Assembly: GCA_016618085.1 (NCBI GenBank)
Contig: JABLTG010000018.1
Location: forward strand, 62,001 to 126,000
From: Neovahlkampfia damariscottae
Taxonomy: Eukaryota > Heterolobosea > Selenaionea > Neovahlkampfiida > Neovahlkampfiidae
Length of the DNA: 64,000 nt
Reading direction: 5' to 3'
Part shown: positions 1-11,007 of the stretch, in pieces
Numbering within the stretch: position 1 is the stretch's first letter
How the letters are laid out: the number at the start of each line of letters is the position of its first letter
Made by a program: the position numbers and the translations under genes
Notes under the pieces: model-generated
The model's database searches: none
What the model saw: the letters and a program-made list of their open reading frames with translations, nothing else
What the model was told of the DNA's origin: nothing

Positions 1-991
1 TTTACCTTCGATACATTTTCTTCATCAATGCAATCTTCTTTAGGAATTGAATTTTCAAATTTTTCAATGATTTCAATAGGAGCTTTCTTTTTTTTTATGC
101 TATTAATATTGGAATTTCCACCTCCAGTAGATTTTTTTTTTTGTTATTTTTCCTTTTTTTGATGTCGTTTTTTTTTCTTTTTCTATTGGTTTTTCCCAAA
201 CTTTTGATGTAGAAGAAGCAAATGGTGATGTTTCTTCATCATCTGGTATATTTGAAATTGATTCAACGGCAATATTTCTTAATTGTAAATAAAATCTGGT
301 GTTCAAGTATTCATCTCCCATCTGTTCTAATTGAAGAATAATGAATTCAACATAAGTTTCAAAATCCTTTTCTGTAAAGTTTGGAATTTTCTCACTCATT
401 TCTTTTAGAGTTACAATATTCTTTGTATCTTCATCTAAAACATCAACAATTTTACCAACCAATTTAACTCTATTTTTCGCAGAATCAAAAGACTTGGAAT
501 ACTTTTCACTTGGATTCAATAGTTTATACCATGCTTGTTGAGTTTTCAACCAGACATATTTTTCATCTTTGTCACATTCAATCTGCCATTCCTTTTTTTG
601 AATTGTTAAATTTTATTTGTTTTTACAAGTAGAGGTCCAATTGTAACTTCTTCTGTATATTGTTCTGGTATATCTTGGATTTCATAATCTTCTTCTTCTT
701 CTAACTTTTGAATGTTAAAAAATAAAGTTTTACTGAATCATCAAGAATCAAAATTTCTTGTCCTTTGCAAACTGATTTTTGAGCATGTGTTTTCACTTTT
801 CCTGTAACCATTAAAGTTGAAGAATGATCTATGTTCTCTACAGGTACCATCTTGTTGTTTTTTCTTGGTTCAATAATTTCAAAATTATCTAAAAGACGAT
901 AAATATCACCAGTATTATAATTCAAGTCATTATATAACTCAGGTATATCATCTTCTTGCATTAAGCTTGAAAGTTCATCTGAAGAAGTCAT
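1..991 (-). CDS. DNMT1-like protein with RFTS domain, N-terminal part
   Basis: Partial gene running off the left edge. It starts at the ATG at 991; an in-frame TAA lies directly upstream. Two short introns (705-733 and 592-626, both GTAAAA...AAAG) join three exons. After an acidic N-terminus the protein has the signature of the DNMT1 replication-foci-targeting domain: YVWLKTQQAWYKLLNPSEKY, then a helix with KLVGKIVDVL and a segment NFTEKDFETYVEFIILQLEQ, matching the order seen in animal DNMT1 (KIVVEFL; NRFTEDSLLRHAQFVVEQ). In DNMTs this domain binds ubiquitinated histone H3 and occludes the catalytic site. The frame changes in a run of 11 T at about 132-142, where a one-base homopolymer error would restore an open frame down to a donor site at position 5. 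BAH and methyltransferase domains, if present, lie outside the window. A protein with only RFTS is possible. Confidence 0.72.
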
Positions 992-1145
992 TTAACTTCT
1001 TTGGCTTTTTGGAGTGAATAACGATACTTTTTAATTGGTCTATTTTTTAGTTCAATTTTGTTTTGAAAAAAATAAGAGCTGGATGTATCTAGTAAAATAA
1101 AGAAAATTCAAAATCAGAGTTTTCTTTTATTTGATGAATTTTTGA

Positions 1146-1152
1146 CCAATCA
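1146..1152 (+). promoter_or_regulatory. CCAATCA motif before eIF4G
   Basis: CCAATCA 24 bp upstream of the ATG at 1176; one of the recurrent near-start motifs. Confidence 0.5.
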
Positions 1153-1175
1153 TCTGTTTTTTGTTTCGAATTTGA

Positions 1176-4100
1176 ATGCCTCCAAAACAAAACAAAAAAC
1201 AAGGGTAACCTTTCTTCAATGATTAATATTTTATAGGTCTAATCAACCTCAAAATAAAAAACAGAATAAGGATATTAAAAATCCATCACCAAAAACACAA
1301 AATCAAAAAAAACCAACCGAAAAACAAGAAATCAATGGTTCCTCAAAAGAAGAAAATAGTACTTTCATAAAAGTTGGTGATAGAGATGTAAGTTATTTAA
1401 ATATTAATATCTTCATTAGGTTCCACTTAGAACAGCTTCTGCTCCACCTGATTTGAACAAAGACCATCAACCAAAAAAAATTAATACTGGCTTAAGTACT
1501 AATTTTCAACCATTCGTACCAAGAGGATTTGTTCCAACTGCGCAACCTTTTATACCAAAGAATATTCAAAATTTTCAACCAACAGTTACAGTACCAATAC
1601 AAACAAATCCAGTGCCAAAACCTGCACCAGCACCAAAAAAAGGTCTACTGATCATTGACCCAAAGACTGGAGCACCTGTTGATATATTTGGAAATAGAAT
1701 TAAAACAACTGAAGAAGAAGTAAAACCTGAAGTAGAAGTTAAAGTTGAAGAAAAAAAAGAAGAAAAAAAAGAAGCTAAACCAGTTGTTGAAGTTAAACCA
1801 CAACCTGTAAAAGTAGAAGAAACGAAAGTAGAAGAAGAAGAAGAAGAAGAAGATTCTTTGGACGTCGAAGTTGAAGATTCCTTAGACGTTGAAATTTCTG
1901 ATAAAGATGATTCAAATGAAGAGGAAGAAGACTCTGAAGAAGAAGATTCCGAAGAAGAAGATGATTCAACAAGTGATGAAGAAGAAGGAGATATGAAAAA
2001 AAAAAGAGTTTATACAAGAGACCAACTTTTAAAATTCAAATTTTTGGCTACAGAACCACCTGATGTTTTAAAAAGAAGTGATATTTTTGTTGATGGTACA
2101 AAATCAACACCTGCTTCAGAATTTAAACCTTCATGGCAAAATAAACCTGGTGGAAAACCATTTCCAACACAAAGAGGAAAGAAACCACAAGCAGGAGGAA
2201 AGAAATCAGGAGGAAAGAATAAAAGAGATAAAGGTCCAAAACTTGAAAAATCAGTTGCTTTAAAAATGAAAATTGAAAAAGAAAAAACAATTTCAGAAGT
2301 TAAATTTATTTTAAACAAACTTTCTGAAAATAATTATGAATCAATTAAAAAAGATTTATTAGCAGTTGAAGTTAAAGATGAAGAAGTTGCAGCAGTTATA
2401 AATCAAATATTTGAAACAGCTATTAATAATTCAGTATTTAGTGGAATGTACGCAGATCTTTGTGTTGATATTTCACAAACAGAAGGTACAATTTATGGAA
2501 AATCAACAGATTTTAAAAAAATATTATTAAATTCATGTCAAACTGAATTTGAAAAGATACCTGAAGCAAGACAAGAATATCTTGATGCAAAAGCAGCAAA
2601 TAAATATTCAGAAGTTGAATTATTAGAAATTTCAGGAAAATTAAAAACAAGAATTATTGGAAATATGTCATTCATTGGAGAATTATTTAAAAAGAAAATG
2701 TTATCTGCTCTTATTATGCATGAAATTATTGCAAAACTTCTTTTGAATTCTGAAAATCCAGAAGAAGATCAAATTGAAATTCTTTGTAGTTTATTAACAA
2801 ATATTGGTAAAAATTTAGAAGAAGCAGTTGATTCAAGAGATTATATGGATGTTTATTTTGATAAATTATTAGAAATTAAAGCTGAAAAAACAACATCATC
2901 AAGAATTAGATTCATGATTTTAGATTTAATGGATTTAAGAAAAATTGGATATCAAAAATTACAAGAACCAAAAAAGAAAACAAAACAAGCTCCTACACCT
3001 GTTAATACATCAAATAATAAATACTATTCAAATGATCGTAATAGCAATAAAAAATCAGGTGGTAAAGGTTCACAAGATTTTAGAAAATCTTCAAGAAATG
3101 ATAGATTAGAAAGAATGGAACAAAAAAAGAATCAAAGTCTTTCAAAACCTGCTGGAAGAGGTTATGGTGGATATTCACCTTCTTCTTCACCTTCACCAAC
3201 TACATCATCACCTGAATGGGAAGTTAAAGGAAATAGTAAAAAATCAATGGGAAAAGGTGGTAGAAAAGGTCAACAAACAGTTTATGGAAATAAAAAACAA
3301 AATGATCTTATTGATATTGATTCATCAAATTCATTTAGTGCTTTAGATGATGATGATAATGTATCACCTAAATCACCAACTCCAATTCAAATAAAAAGAA
3401 GACCACAACAAAAAGAAGAAATGCCAAAAGAATTAATTCAAACAAAAACACAATCAACATTTAATTCACTCATGGATGGTGGTGAATTTGAAGATTCAAT
3501 GGATGATTTGAAAGATTTAAGACTTTCTGATTATAGTATAAGTGTTGCAACATTAATTGATTTTGTTATTGATAAAAAAGATCTTGAAAGAAAATTATTT
3601 GTTGATCTAGTTGTTAGATGTGTTGGAAACAATATATTTAATGAATCACAATTGATAAAAGGAGTCAATTTATCAATTAAAAGTGCAATTGATACTGATT
3701 TATTTTTTGATGTACCAAAATATTTTGATTGGATTGGACAAATTATTGGTAGATTTGTTTATTCAAAAACTATTTTAGTTGCTTCATTTGATAAAATTTT
3801 AAATGATGAATTCTTATCTTCAAGTCAATTAGTTAAAGTTTATTCATCCATTATACTTACAATGAAACAAGAATATGAATTAATGAATGAACAAACAATT
3901 AAATCTGCAAAACAAATTTCAACAACTAATTTCAATATTTTAAATCTTTTAAATGGAAAAAAACAATTTTTTGACGCATTATTAAAATCAACAACAACCA
4001 ATAATACATTCGATATGGATCCAGTTTTATTTATTATGTATTCAATTCAACAAGGAAAAGAAGCAGAAAAAATAACAAAATGGTTTCAAGATAATTTGAA

Positions 4101-4479
4101 AGATCAATTAGGAGATGGTTATTTGATCAGACAAATGGTTTCTTCATTTATTCAAACAATTGAAATGTCATCAAGATTTGAAAAAAAACAAAATTTAGAA
4201 TTAGAGAAAGAATTATTTTTGAAATATTCTTCAATTTTGAAATCAATTCTTTCAGAAAATGAAAATTATCAAAAAATTGCAATTTTAGAAATACAAAGAT
4301 TTTCACATTTAACAAATTTTAATTCTGGTTTAATTTCAACTTTGTTTGACTTATTTTTGAATGAAAATTTAATTTCAAAATCGATTTTTGAAAATTGGTT
4401 GAAAGATTCAAAATTAGGTTCTCAATTTGAAAAAGAAAAAGCAAAAGAACAAACAAAAGAATTTTTTCAAAAATTATAA
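1176..4479 (+). CDS. Translation initiation factor eIF4G
   Basis: Scaffold of the cap-binding complex in the cytosol. It bridges eIF4E, eIF4A and eIF3. The ATG at 1176 is joined to the long exon by two 32-nt introns (1205-1236, 1388-1419), adding about 70 residues. The Pro/Gln-rich N-terminus is followed by a long Glu/Asp run and an eIF4E-binding motif YTRDQLL (YxxxxL-phi). A MIF4G helical domain begins near LEKSVALKMKIEKE and ends near MILDLMDLR. A Lys/Ser/Gly-rich linker leads to an MA3-like region (from YSISVATLIDFVIDKK) and a C-terminal W2-like helical region rich in aromatic and acidic residues. A CCAATCA lies 24 bp before the ATG. Domain order and the 4E-binding motif make this a confident call; exact W2 identity is less sure. 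Confidence 0.9.
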
Positions 4480-4769
4480 TAAAATTTAAAGTTGAATCAA
4501 AAAACGTAAATTTATTTTTTTGAACAAAAGTTGGTGGATTTGAAAAGGGTTTGAAATCTCAATAAATCAAATCCAAAATCAAATCAAACACTGAAAAATC
4601 AAATTTCAAATTCAATCAAAAAAAATCAAACAATTTCAAATACCATACATTTATTCATCTTTAAACCTCCTAAATGAAAAAAAACCATCTGTCAAGAAAT
4701 TTTTTGAATCATTCAAGCATATCAAACATTCAAAGTAGATGTCAACAAAAGTGATTCAAACTGACAACT

Positions 4770-5665
4770 TTATTTAAAAAATTGATGTTTCTTGATTTCT
4801 TCTATTGTTGGACGTAATTTGGGATTGGCTTTCAATATTCTCAAAATCAAATCTTTACCATCATCATCAATCCATAAGGGGAATTTCATTTCTTCATTTT
4901 TCATTTTTGTAATCAATTTCCCACGATCTTTATCATCAAAAGCAAAACAACCAGTGAGCATACAATACAAAATGACACCTAAACTCCAAATATCTGCTTT
5001 TATACCACAATATGAATCACCAGATAATACTTCAGGTGCTGCATAATTATCTGTACCGGCAATTTCATCAAATAAAGTTCCATATTCAATTTCAGATGCC
5101 CAACCAAAATCACCAATTTTTAACTCATTTCCTGAAAATAATAAGTTTTCAGGTTTTAAATCGCGATGACAAACACCAAGAGAATGTATAAATTCAATTC
5201 CTAAATTTTTAAAAAAATGAAAAGTAAACCTTCCAGCAATTGAAGAAAATACTTTTTTGATTTTTCTTTTGTGAGTTTGTCTTCTTTTTCTATTTTATCC
5301 ATTAAATCACCACCATCACAATACTCTAATACCATCCATATTTCATTATTTGTTGCATCTTCAAGAATATCAATTAGGGGTATGATATTTTTGTGTGGAT
5401 ATTTTTTGAATCTTTGATAAATTAAAATTTCATTTTGAATTTGTTCTTGCATTTTTATAGCTTTTGGATCTATTTTAAATTCTTCATTATCACTATCAAT
5501 TTCGACTGGAACAGGTTGAACTCTAATTGCAACTTTCTGTTCATTTCTAATATCTACAGCTAACATAACTCTAGATGTAGTTCCAGAGTTTAATGGTCTT
5601 ATCATTTTATAGAAATTAGTATTGGATTCTGCTTGACCACAGCTGTCGTCGTCAGAGGAAGACAT
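4770..5665 (-). CDS. Protein kinase, CAMK/SNF1-like, with atypical ATP-binding lysine
   Basis: Two exons separated by a 30-nt intron (GTTTAC...TTTAG, about 5201-5230). The joined protein of about 290 residues is a bare kinase domain. The catalytic loop HRDLKPEN, DFGWA, the activation-segment end GTDNYAAPE and the ADIWSLG helix F motif are all present, as is a C-lobe ending KPFF-like (IEEIKKHQFF). The nucleotide end is odd. The glycine loop reads NSGTTSRV rather than GxGxxG, and the VAIK lysine is Arg (KVAIRV). Activity is therefore uncertain, although HRD and DFG are intact. The gene is convergent with eIF4G; both 3' ends share the 290-bp gap at 4480-4769, in which I see no gene. The substrate is unknown. 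Confidence 0.85.
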
Positions 5666-5963
5666 TTTGAAGTGTCCAATGAGAGGAAACCTTTAAAAAA
5701 AAATGTATTTTATTTTTGTATTTTTTATATAAAGGCCCAGAACCATCACTTCCATTGTTCTTGTAAACAATTGAAACAATGAGGCTATTTTTTTTTACTT
5801 TTTTTGTGTCGTTTTGCTGAAGAAATTTTACATTGTTACAGTCATAGAAATGAAACCAAGTGAACACTCAGAAAACTGACTCAATTCCTTCACACATCGC
5901 TACTACAAAGAAAAAACGAAAAAATGGGTTGACCAATAAAAAGGTCACTTTTTTGACTTATAA

Positions 5964-5970
5964 CCAATCA
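5964..5970 (+). promoter_or_regulatory. CCAATCA motif before secreted basic protein
   Basis: CCAATCA 17 bp upstream of the ATG at 5987; a second CCAAT is about 30 bp further up. Confidence 0.5.
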
Positions 5971-5986
5971 AAAATTTTCTCAAAAG

Positions 5987-6931
5987 ATGAAGACAATTAT
6001 TTGTTTTGTCCTCTTGAGTTTAGTAGCAATTGTACTTTCTGCTGATTCAACTCTTGGAAAACCAAAAGAAGATTCAACAACCAGTTTATTAAATTCTTTG
6101 ACAAGTTTTGAAAAAGAATTGGAAAACCAAAACAAATTCTTCAAAGCTATAGCAGCGAAAAAGAATTCAAAACTTTCCAAATTACAAAAAGTAGCAATGT
6201 CAAAGAATGCTCCACCAAAACCAACAGAAGAACAAATAAAACAACAAGCTTTGAAATTCTTGAATGAACTTCATTCCGAAAATTCAAACCGCCATTCATT
6301 TGGTCATCATTCAAAATGTGGAAGATTTACTAAAAAATCAATAAGATTTAATAGAAAATTAGTTGGTGATATTAGAACTCTTAGAAGAATGCTTCTTAAT
6401 TGTCGTAGACATGGTATAACAGCTGAACAATTAAAACGTCAAATTAGACGTGAAATTGAAAGACTCAGAAAATTGATTAAAAGTGGTTGTCCAGCTGCTG
6501 TAAAAAGTGCTAACTCAGTCAGAGCTGATCTCAAAAGAGATATCAGAAGTCTTAGACGTCGTTTACATCCAAAGAGATACTTCAAACCAAACAAAAATAA
6601 CCTTATTGTTCAAACAAAAGAACAAATTAAAAAAATGAAAATTTATGCAAGAAACTTCAGAAAATTAGTTTTACACAAAAAGAACTTTCACCTTAGACTT
6701 TTTAAACATTCAAAACATGGTTTAGTTAAAATGTCACCTATGAAACTTGTAGGAAAAAAACATAAAAAAAAAGCTCAAAAATTAAGAAAAGTTTTGAAAC
6801 GTACTGTCAATAACTTAAGAAAAATTATGCTTGTAGCTCCAAAACAATTAAAAGGATATATTAAAAGAGTTGTTAAAAGAGAAAACAAAAGATATAGATC
6901 TTCATTTCATAAAGCAATTAGAAGACATTAA
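5987..6931 (+). CDS. Secreted, very basic protein of unknown function
   Basis: Single-exon gene of 314 residues. It starts with a clear signal peptide (MKTIICFVLLSLVAIVLSAD), so the product should enter the secretory pathway. The mature part is crowded with Arg and Lys. It contains heptad-like stretches such as IRTLRRMLLNCRRHG and DIRSLRRRLHP, three Cys residues, and a predicted helical coiled-coil-like pattern. Two CCAAT elements precede the ATG. I recognise no family. A DNA- or polyanion-binding role, granule packaging, or an antimicrobial-type cationic protein would fit the composition, but these are guesses. The long open frame, the signal peptide and codon use like the neighbours make it a real gene. 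Confidence 0.8.
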   Translation: MKTIICFVLLSLVAIVLSADSTLGKPKEDSTTSLLNSLTSFEKELENQNKFFKAIAAKKNSKLSKLQKVAMSKNAPPKPTEEQIKQQALKFLNELHSENSNRHSFGHHSKCGRFTKKSIRFNRKLVGDIRTLRRMLLNCRRHGITAEQLKRQIRREIERLRKLIKSGCPAAVKSANSVRADLKRDIRSLRRRLHPKRYFKPNKNNLIVQTKEQIKKMKIYARNFRKLVLHKKNFHLRLFKHSKHGLVKMSPMKLVGKKHKKKAQKLRKVLKRTVNNLRKIMLVAPKQLKGYIKRVVKRENKRYRSSFHKAIRRH

Positions 6932-7114
6932 ATAAATTAATTCTGATATATTATATGTGACTTTAATCACCAATTTTAATTAAGATTTTTTATTCTTGTG
7001 AGTGTTTTTATTGATTGTATTGACCTTTTTTAATTATTAGCTGTTAAGTCAGTCGAAATCTAAAAATAAAACATGAAGGTGTTTGATTGGTTTATTAGAA
7101 ACTGATTGAAGTTG

Positions 7115-9066
7115 ATGTGGAAAAACTGTTACCAAAGAGCTCCTCTTCACCAAATTCAATTTGATGATGAAGAAACTGCACAAGATGAAACTATAAACAT
7201 GATTCAAGAAAAAGATGAAGAAACACCAACTTCAAATTGGTTCACAAAACTTTCACTTCAATTTTTGATTTTAAAGAAATTTTTTCCATATTTATGGCCA
7301 AATGGAAAATGGGATATTAAGTTGAGAATCATTATTTCTTTTATTTTTTTATTTGCTTCCAAAGGAGTTGGATTGGCTGTTCCATTTTGTTATAAAGCTG
7401 CAGTTGATCAATTGACAATTAAAAATGCAAAATTATCAATTCCTTGGATATCTATACTTTTATTTGGACTTGGTAAATTAATTGGAAATGCTCTTTCAAA
7501 TTTAGTTGATTCAACTTTTCTTCCAGTTACACAAAATGCCTTAAAAGAAATTTCTGTTGAAACTTGTAATTCTTTATCAATTTTAATGATTAAAATAGCT
7601 TACACACCATTTCAGTTCAACATTTATATGAATTACCTTTAGAATTTCATTTAAAAAAAAAGACAGGTGGACTGTTAAAAATTATTGATAAAGGAACATC
7701 TTCAATGTCAAAATTATGTGAATTTTTTTTGATCAATTTATTACCTCTTATTGTTGAATTTATCTTAGTTATTTCAGTTTTTATTTCAAAATTCATTTTT
7801 TGGACAACTTTGATTATTTTTTTTGATGTTATTATTTATATTGTATTTATTATTGTTGTTATGGAATGGAGAACAAAAATGAAAAGAGAAAGAAATAAAT
7901 CAGAAAAAGAAGCAAATGAAAAGGCAGTTGATGGTTTAATGAATTTTGAAACAGTTCGAAATTTTATTGGCGAAGAACATGAACAACTTAGATACTCAGA
8001 TGCACTTCAAAATTATATGAATTTAGCCATTAAAGCTCAATCTTCAATTTCATTTTTAAGTGTAGGTAAAGCTGCTATTATTGCATTTGGACAAACATCA
8101 GTTTTAATTATTGCTGCTTATGAACTTACTATTGGTGAAATTAGTATTGGTGATTTTGTTTTAGTCAATACTTTTATGTCACAATTATTCACTCCTTTAA
8201 AATCATTAGGAGGTTCTTATAAGTTAATTAAAGAAAGTATTGTTGATATTGAATTATTATATGAATTATTGGATGAAAAATCAACAGTTACTGATGTACA
8301 AGATGTAATTGATTTTGAACCAAAAGATAGTGAAATTGAATTCAAAAATGTATCATTTTCTTATGATAAAGAGATACCCATTTTAAAAAATATTTCTTTT
8401 AAAGTGCCAAGTGGTAAACAATTAGCTATCGTTGGATCATCTGGTGGTGGAAAATCAACAATTTCTAAATTGTTATTTCGTCATTATGATATTGAAGGGG
8501 AAGGTGAAATTACAATAGGAGGGATTAATATTTCAAAAGTTAAACAAAAGAAATTGAGATCATTCATAGGAATTGTTCCTCAAGATTCTTCTTTATTTAA
8601 TGATTCAATATTGTATAATATCATGTATGGTTCTTTTAATGCAACACAAGATGATGTTATTGAAGCATGTAAAATTGCAAAAATTTATGATTTCATTCAA
8701 ACTTTGCCTGATGGTTGGAATACAATTGTTGGTGAGAGAGGACTCAGATTATCTGGTGGAGAAAAACAAAGAACTATTATTGCTAGAGCTGTTTTAAAAA
8801 GAACACCAATTATGTTGTTTGATGAAGCAACTTCTTCTTTAGATACCCATACTGAAAGAGAAATTCAAGAAAATATTAGATCAATTTTCAAAGGAAAGAA
8901 AACATCAATTATTTTAGCTCATAGATTGAGTACAATTGTTGATAGTGATGAAATTATTGTTGTAAAAAAAGGTGAAATTATTGAAAGAGGAACTCATGAA
9001 GAATTACTTTTGATCAACGGGGAGTATTCAAATTTATGGAACAAACAAATAAATTTAGATACATAA
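7115..9066 (+). CDS. ABC half transporter, ABCB6/7 (Atm1/HMT1) type
   Basis: Membrane exporter with one transmembrane domain followed by one nucleotide-binding domain; it should work as a homodimer. A 48-nt intron (about 7569-7616, GTAATT...CAG) joins the two exons and gives ETFQHLYELPLEFHL, the conserved cytoplasmic-loop motif of the Atm1/HMT1/ABCB6 group. The NBD has Walker A GSSGGGKST, Q-loop VPQDSS, signature LSGGEKQ, Walker B IMLFDEAT and the H-loop AHRLS. The family moves glutathione-linked sulfur compounds, porphyrins or metal-thiol conjugates in mitochondria or vacuoles. The short N-terminus has no obvious mitochondrial presequence, so location is open. The start is taken as the first in-frame ATG after a stop at 7103; a small upstream exon cannot be excluded. 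Confidence 0.88.
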
Positions 9067-9070
9067 AATT

Positions 9071-10944
9071 TTATTCTTTCAAATTATTGATCCTTTGACA
9101 AATATCTGATAAACATTCTTTTTCAGTATGATAATTTGGTGCTGCTTCTAAATAAGAACAATTATTTTCTTCTGCCAATTTTAAACCAGCTTCTGATGAA
9201 ACAATTCTTGAATAAAAAACATCACATTTTGATGCTACAATAGTGATAACATATTCATCACGATTCAATTCATAAATTAATTTCAAATATTCACTAATTT
9301 TCTTGAATGACTTTAAATCAGTGACTGAATAACATAAAATGAATGCATGTGTTCCTTTAATCAATTTTACAATCTTTTCAGAATCTTCCCTTGAATTTAT
9401 TAAATTTATTGATAAATTCATTGTATTATTTGATAAAGTATCTGTGAATGATTTAGTTCCATGAGTTTCAAAATCATCATTCAACAACATGGACATGAAT
9501 GTTCTATTGATTATCAATATAATGTAAAATTTTTACTTTTTTCCAACTTCAATAGATCCCATTAAGTTCTATTTTGATTTTAAATAAAAAAAATAGTCCT
9601 ACCACGAATCTAGTTGTATTTGAAATGAATTTAAAATCATTTGATGGTTTCAATATATTCCTATATAAATATATAGTTTCTTCTGTACTTTCAATATTTT
9701 GTGGATTCATTTTTAATTCTTTCAATAAATTTTTTTCTTCTAAATCATCTTTATGATAAGAAACAAATACTTCACAAGCATAAATCAATAATGAATCTTC
9801 TGCACCTACAGCATAATTATACACATCAATAATATTTGTTTCATCCAACATTTTATCATAAATCAATGAAATACAAAGATTTCTCAATCTATATTCAATA
9901 TTCATTTTCTCCCATAAATGCATTACTATTAAAATGAATAATAAATTATTTTACCATGTAATGTATGTTGATAATAAATTGGATTAATATCACCAGTGTA
10001 AATATAATACAAAATTTGATTGAAAGGTTCTTTTTCTTCTAATATTTCAATTTCATCCATTTGACTTTCAATCATTCCCATTGATAACATAGTCACAAAA
10101 TATTGAACTAATTTTTTATTAAATTTTTTCAAACCTCTTGTTAAGATGATTTTATGTGCATGTATTAATTCACCATTCAGATTTAAGGTAATATCTGATG
10201 CTATAGATGATCCAATCATTGGTTTCAAATGATTTTTTGTTTCAATAGTTCCAACATCAATTTGTACTTTAAATAAGAAATTGAAATTTTTATCTTACAA
10301 CAAAATTGATTGAAACTATGTTTTAAAACATATAAAATATTTTCATTTTCATTTTCTAAATTATTCTTTTTTAAGAAATTTGAAAACTCTTCAAATTGTA
10401 AATTTCTTTTTCTTAAATATTTTGTAATTTCTAATTCAATTATTCTTGAAAAGGTTTTCATATCATATTTACAAGAAAATTTTAAAAGTTTGATTAAAGT
10501 TTCTAAAATGTAAAATTGTTCTTTTAATCTTCCTCCATAAAGAAAATATAAAATTAAATCAAAAGTTTCTTCATCTTCAACTTCAAGATTTAATATATCA
10601 TTTGATGTTAAATCTTGAAGTTTTTCACATGATGCATAAAAAAATATTTTGTTTGCATAAAATGTTTGTTGGGTTTTTTTTTTTGAATTTGAAGTTTCTT
10701 GTTTTTTATTTGAAAATGTAACATTTAACGTTAAATCACAAAATGGTGGTTTTTCATCTTTTTTTGGTAAAAGTGATAAAAAATAATCGTAAATAGGATT
10801 TGGATCAAAAATCTCGACAATTTTTGGTACACTCTCTTTTAAAATATTAAAATGGAATGTTTTGGTGATACTGGTGATTTTTGAGGTATCTGTGAACATT
10901 GTATAGATCATACTTTGACCAGATGAACTATTGTTGTTTCCCAT
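9071..10944 (-). CDS. BTB-BTB-BACK protein with C-terminal degenerate Ras-like domain
   Basis: Five exons with four introns of about 30 nt join what look like separate frames. The protein begins MGNNNSS (possible N-myristoylation). It has a first BTB-like region (PPFCDLTLNV...FYANKIFFYASC), then a second (SDITLNLNGELIHAHKIIL ... ILYYIYTG) and BACK-like helices (IEYRLRNLCISLIYDKML). It ends with a small-GTPase-like fold: P-loop-like MGSIEVGKKTF, HAFILCYSVTD and VASKCD. The P-loop has Lys where Ser/Thr normally binds magnesium, there is no DxxG, and NKxD is SKCD, so GTP hydrolysis is doubtful. RhoBTB proteins place the GTPase first; here it is last. BTB-BACK proteins usually serve Cullin-3 ubiquitin ligases. 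TGATTGG lies at 10972. Confidence 0.75.
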
Positions 10945-10971
10945 TGAATTGACTTATTTTTAAAATGAGAA

Positions 10972-10978
10972 TGATTGG
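10972..10978 (-). promoter_or_regulatory. CCAATCA motif before BTB/GTPase gene
   Basis: TGATTGG on the plus strand (CCAATCA in gene sense), 28 bp upstream of the ATG at 10944. Confidence 0.5.
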
Positions 10979-11007
10979 ATGAAAAAAAACTATTTATAGA
11001 TTCAAAA

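Noticed and set aside
7073-7114. A first exon ATGAAG with a 20-nt intron for the ABC transporter
   Set aside because: Twenty bases is below any other intron seen here, and the frame does not connect to the domain.
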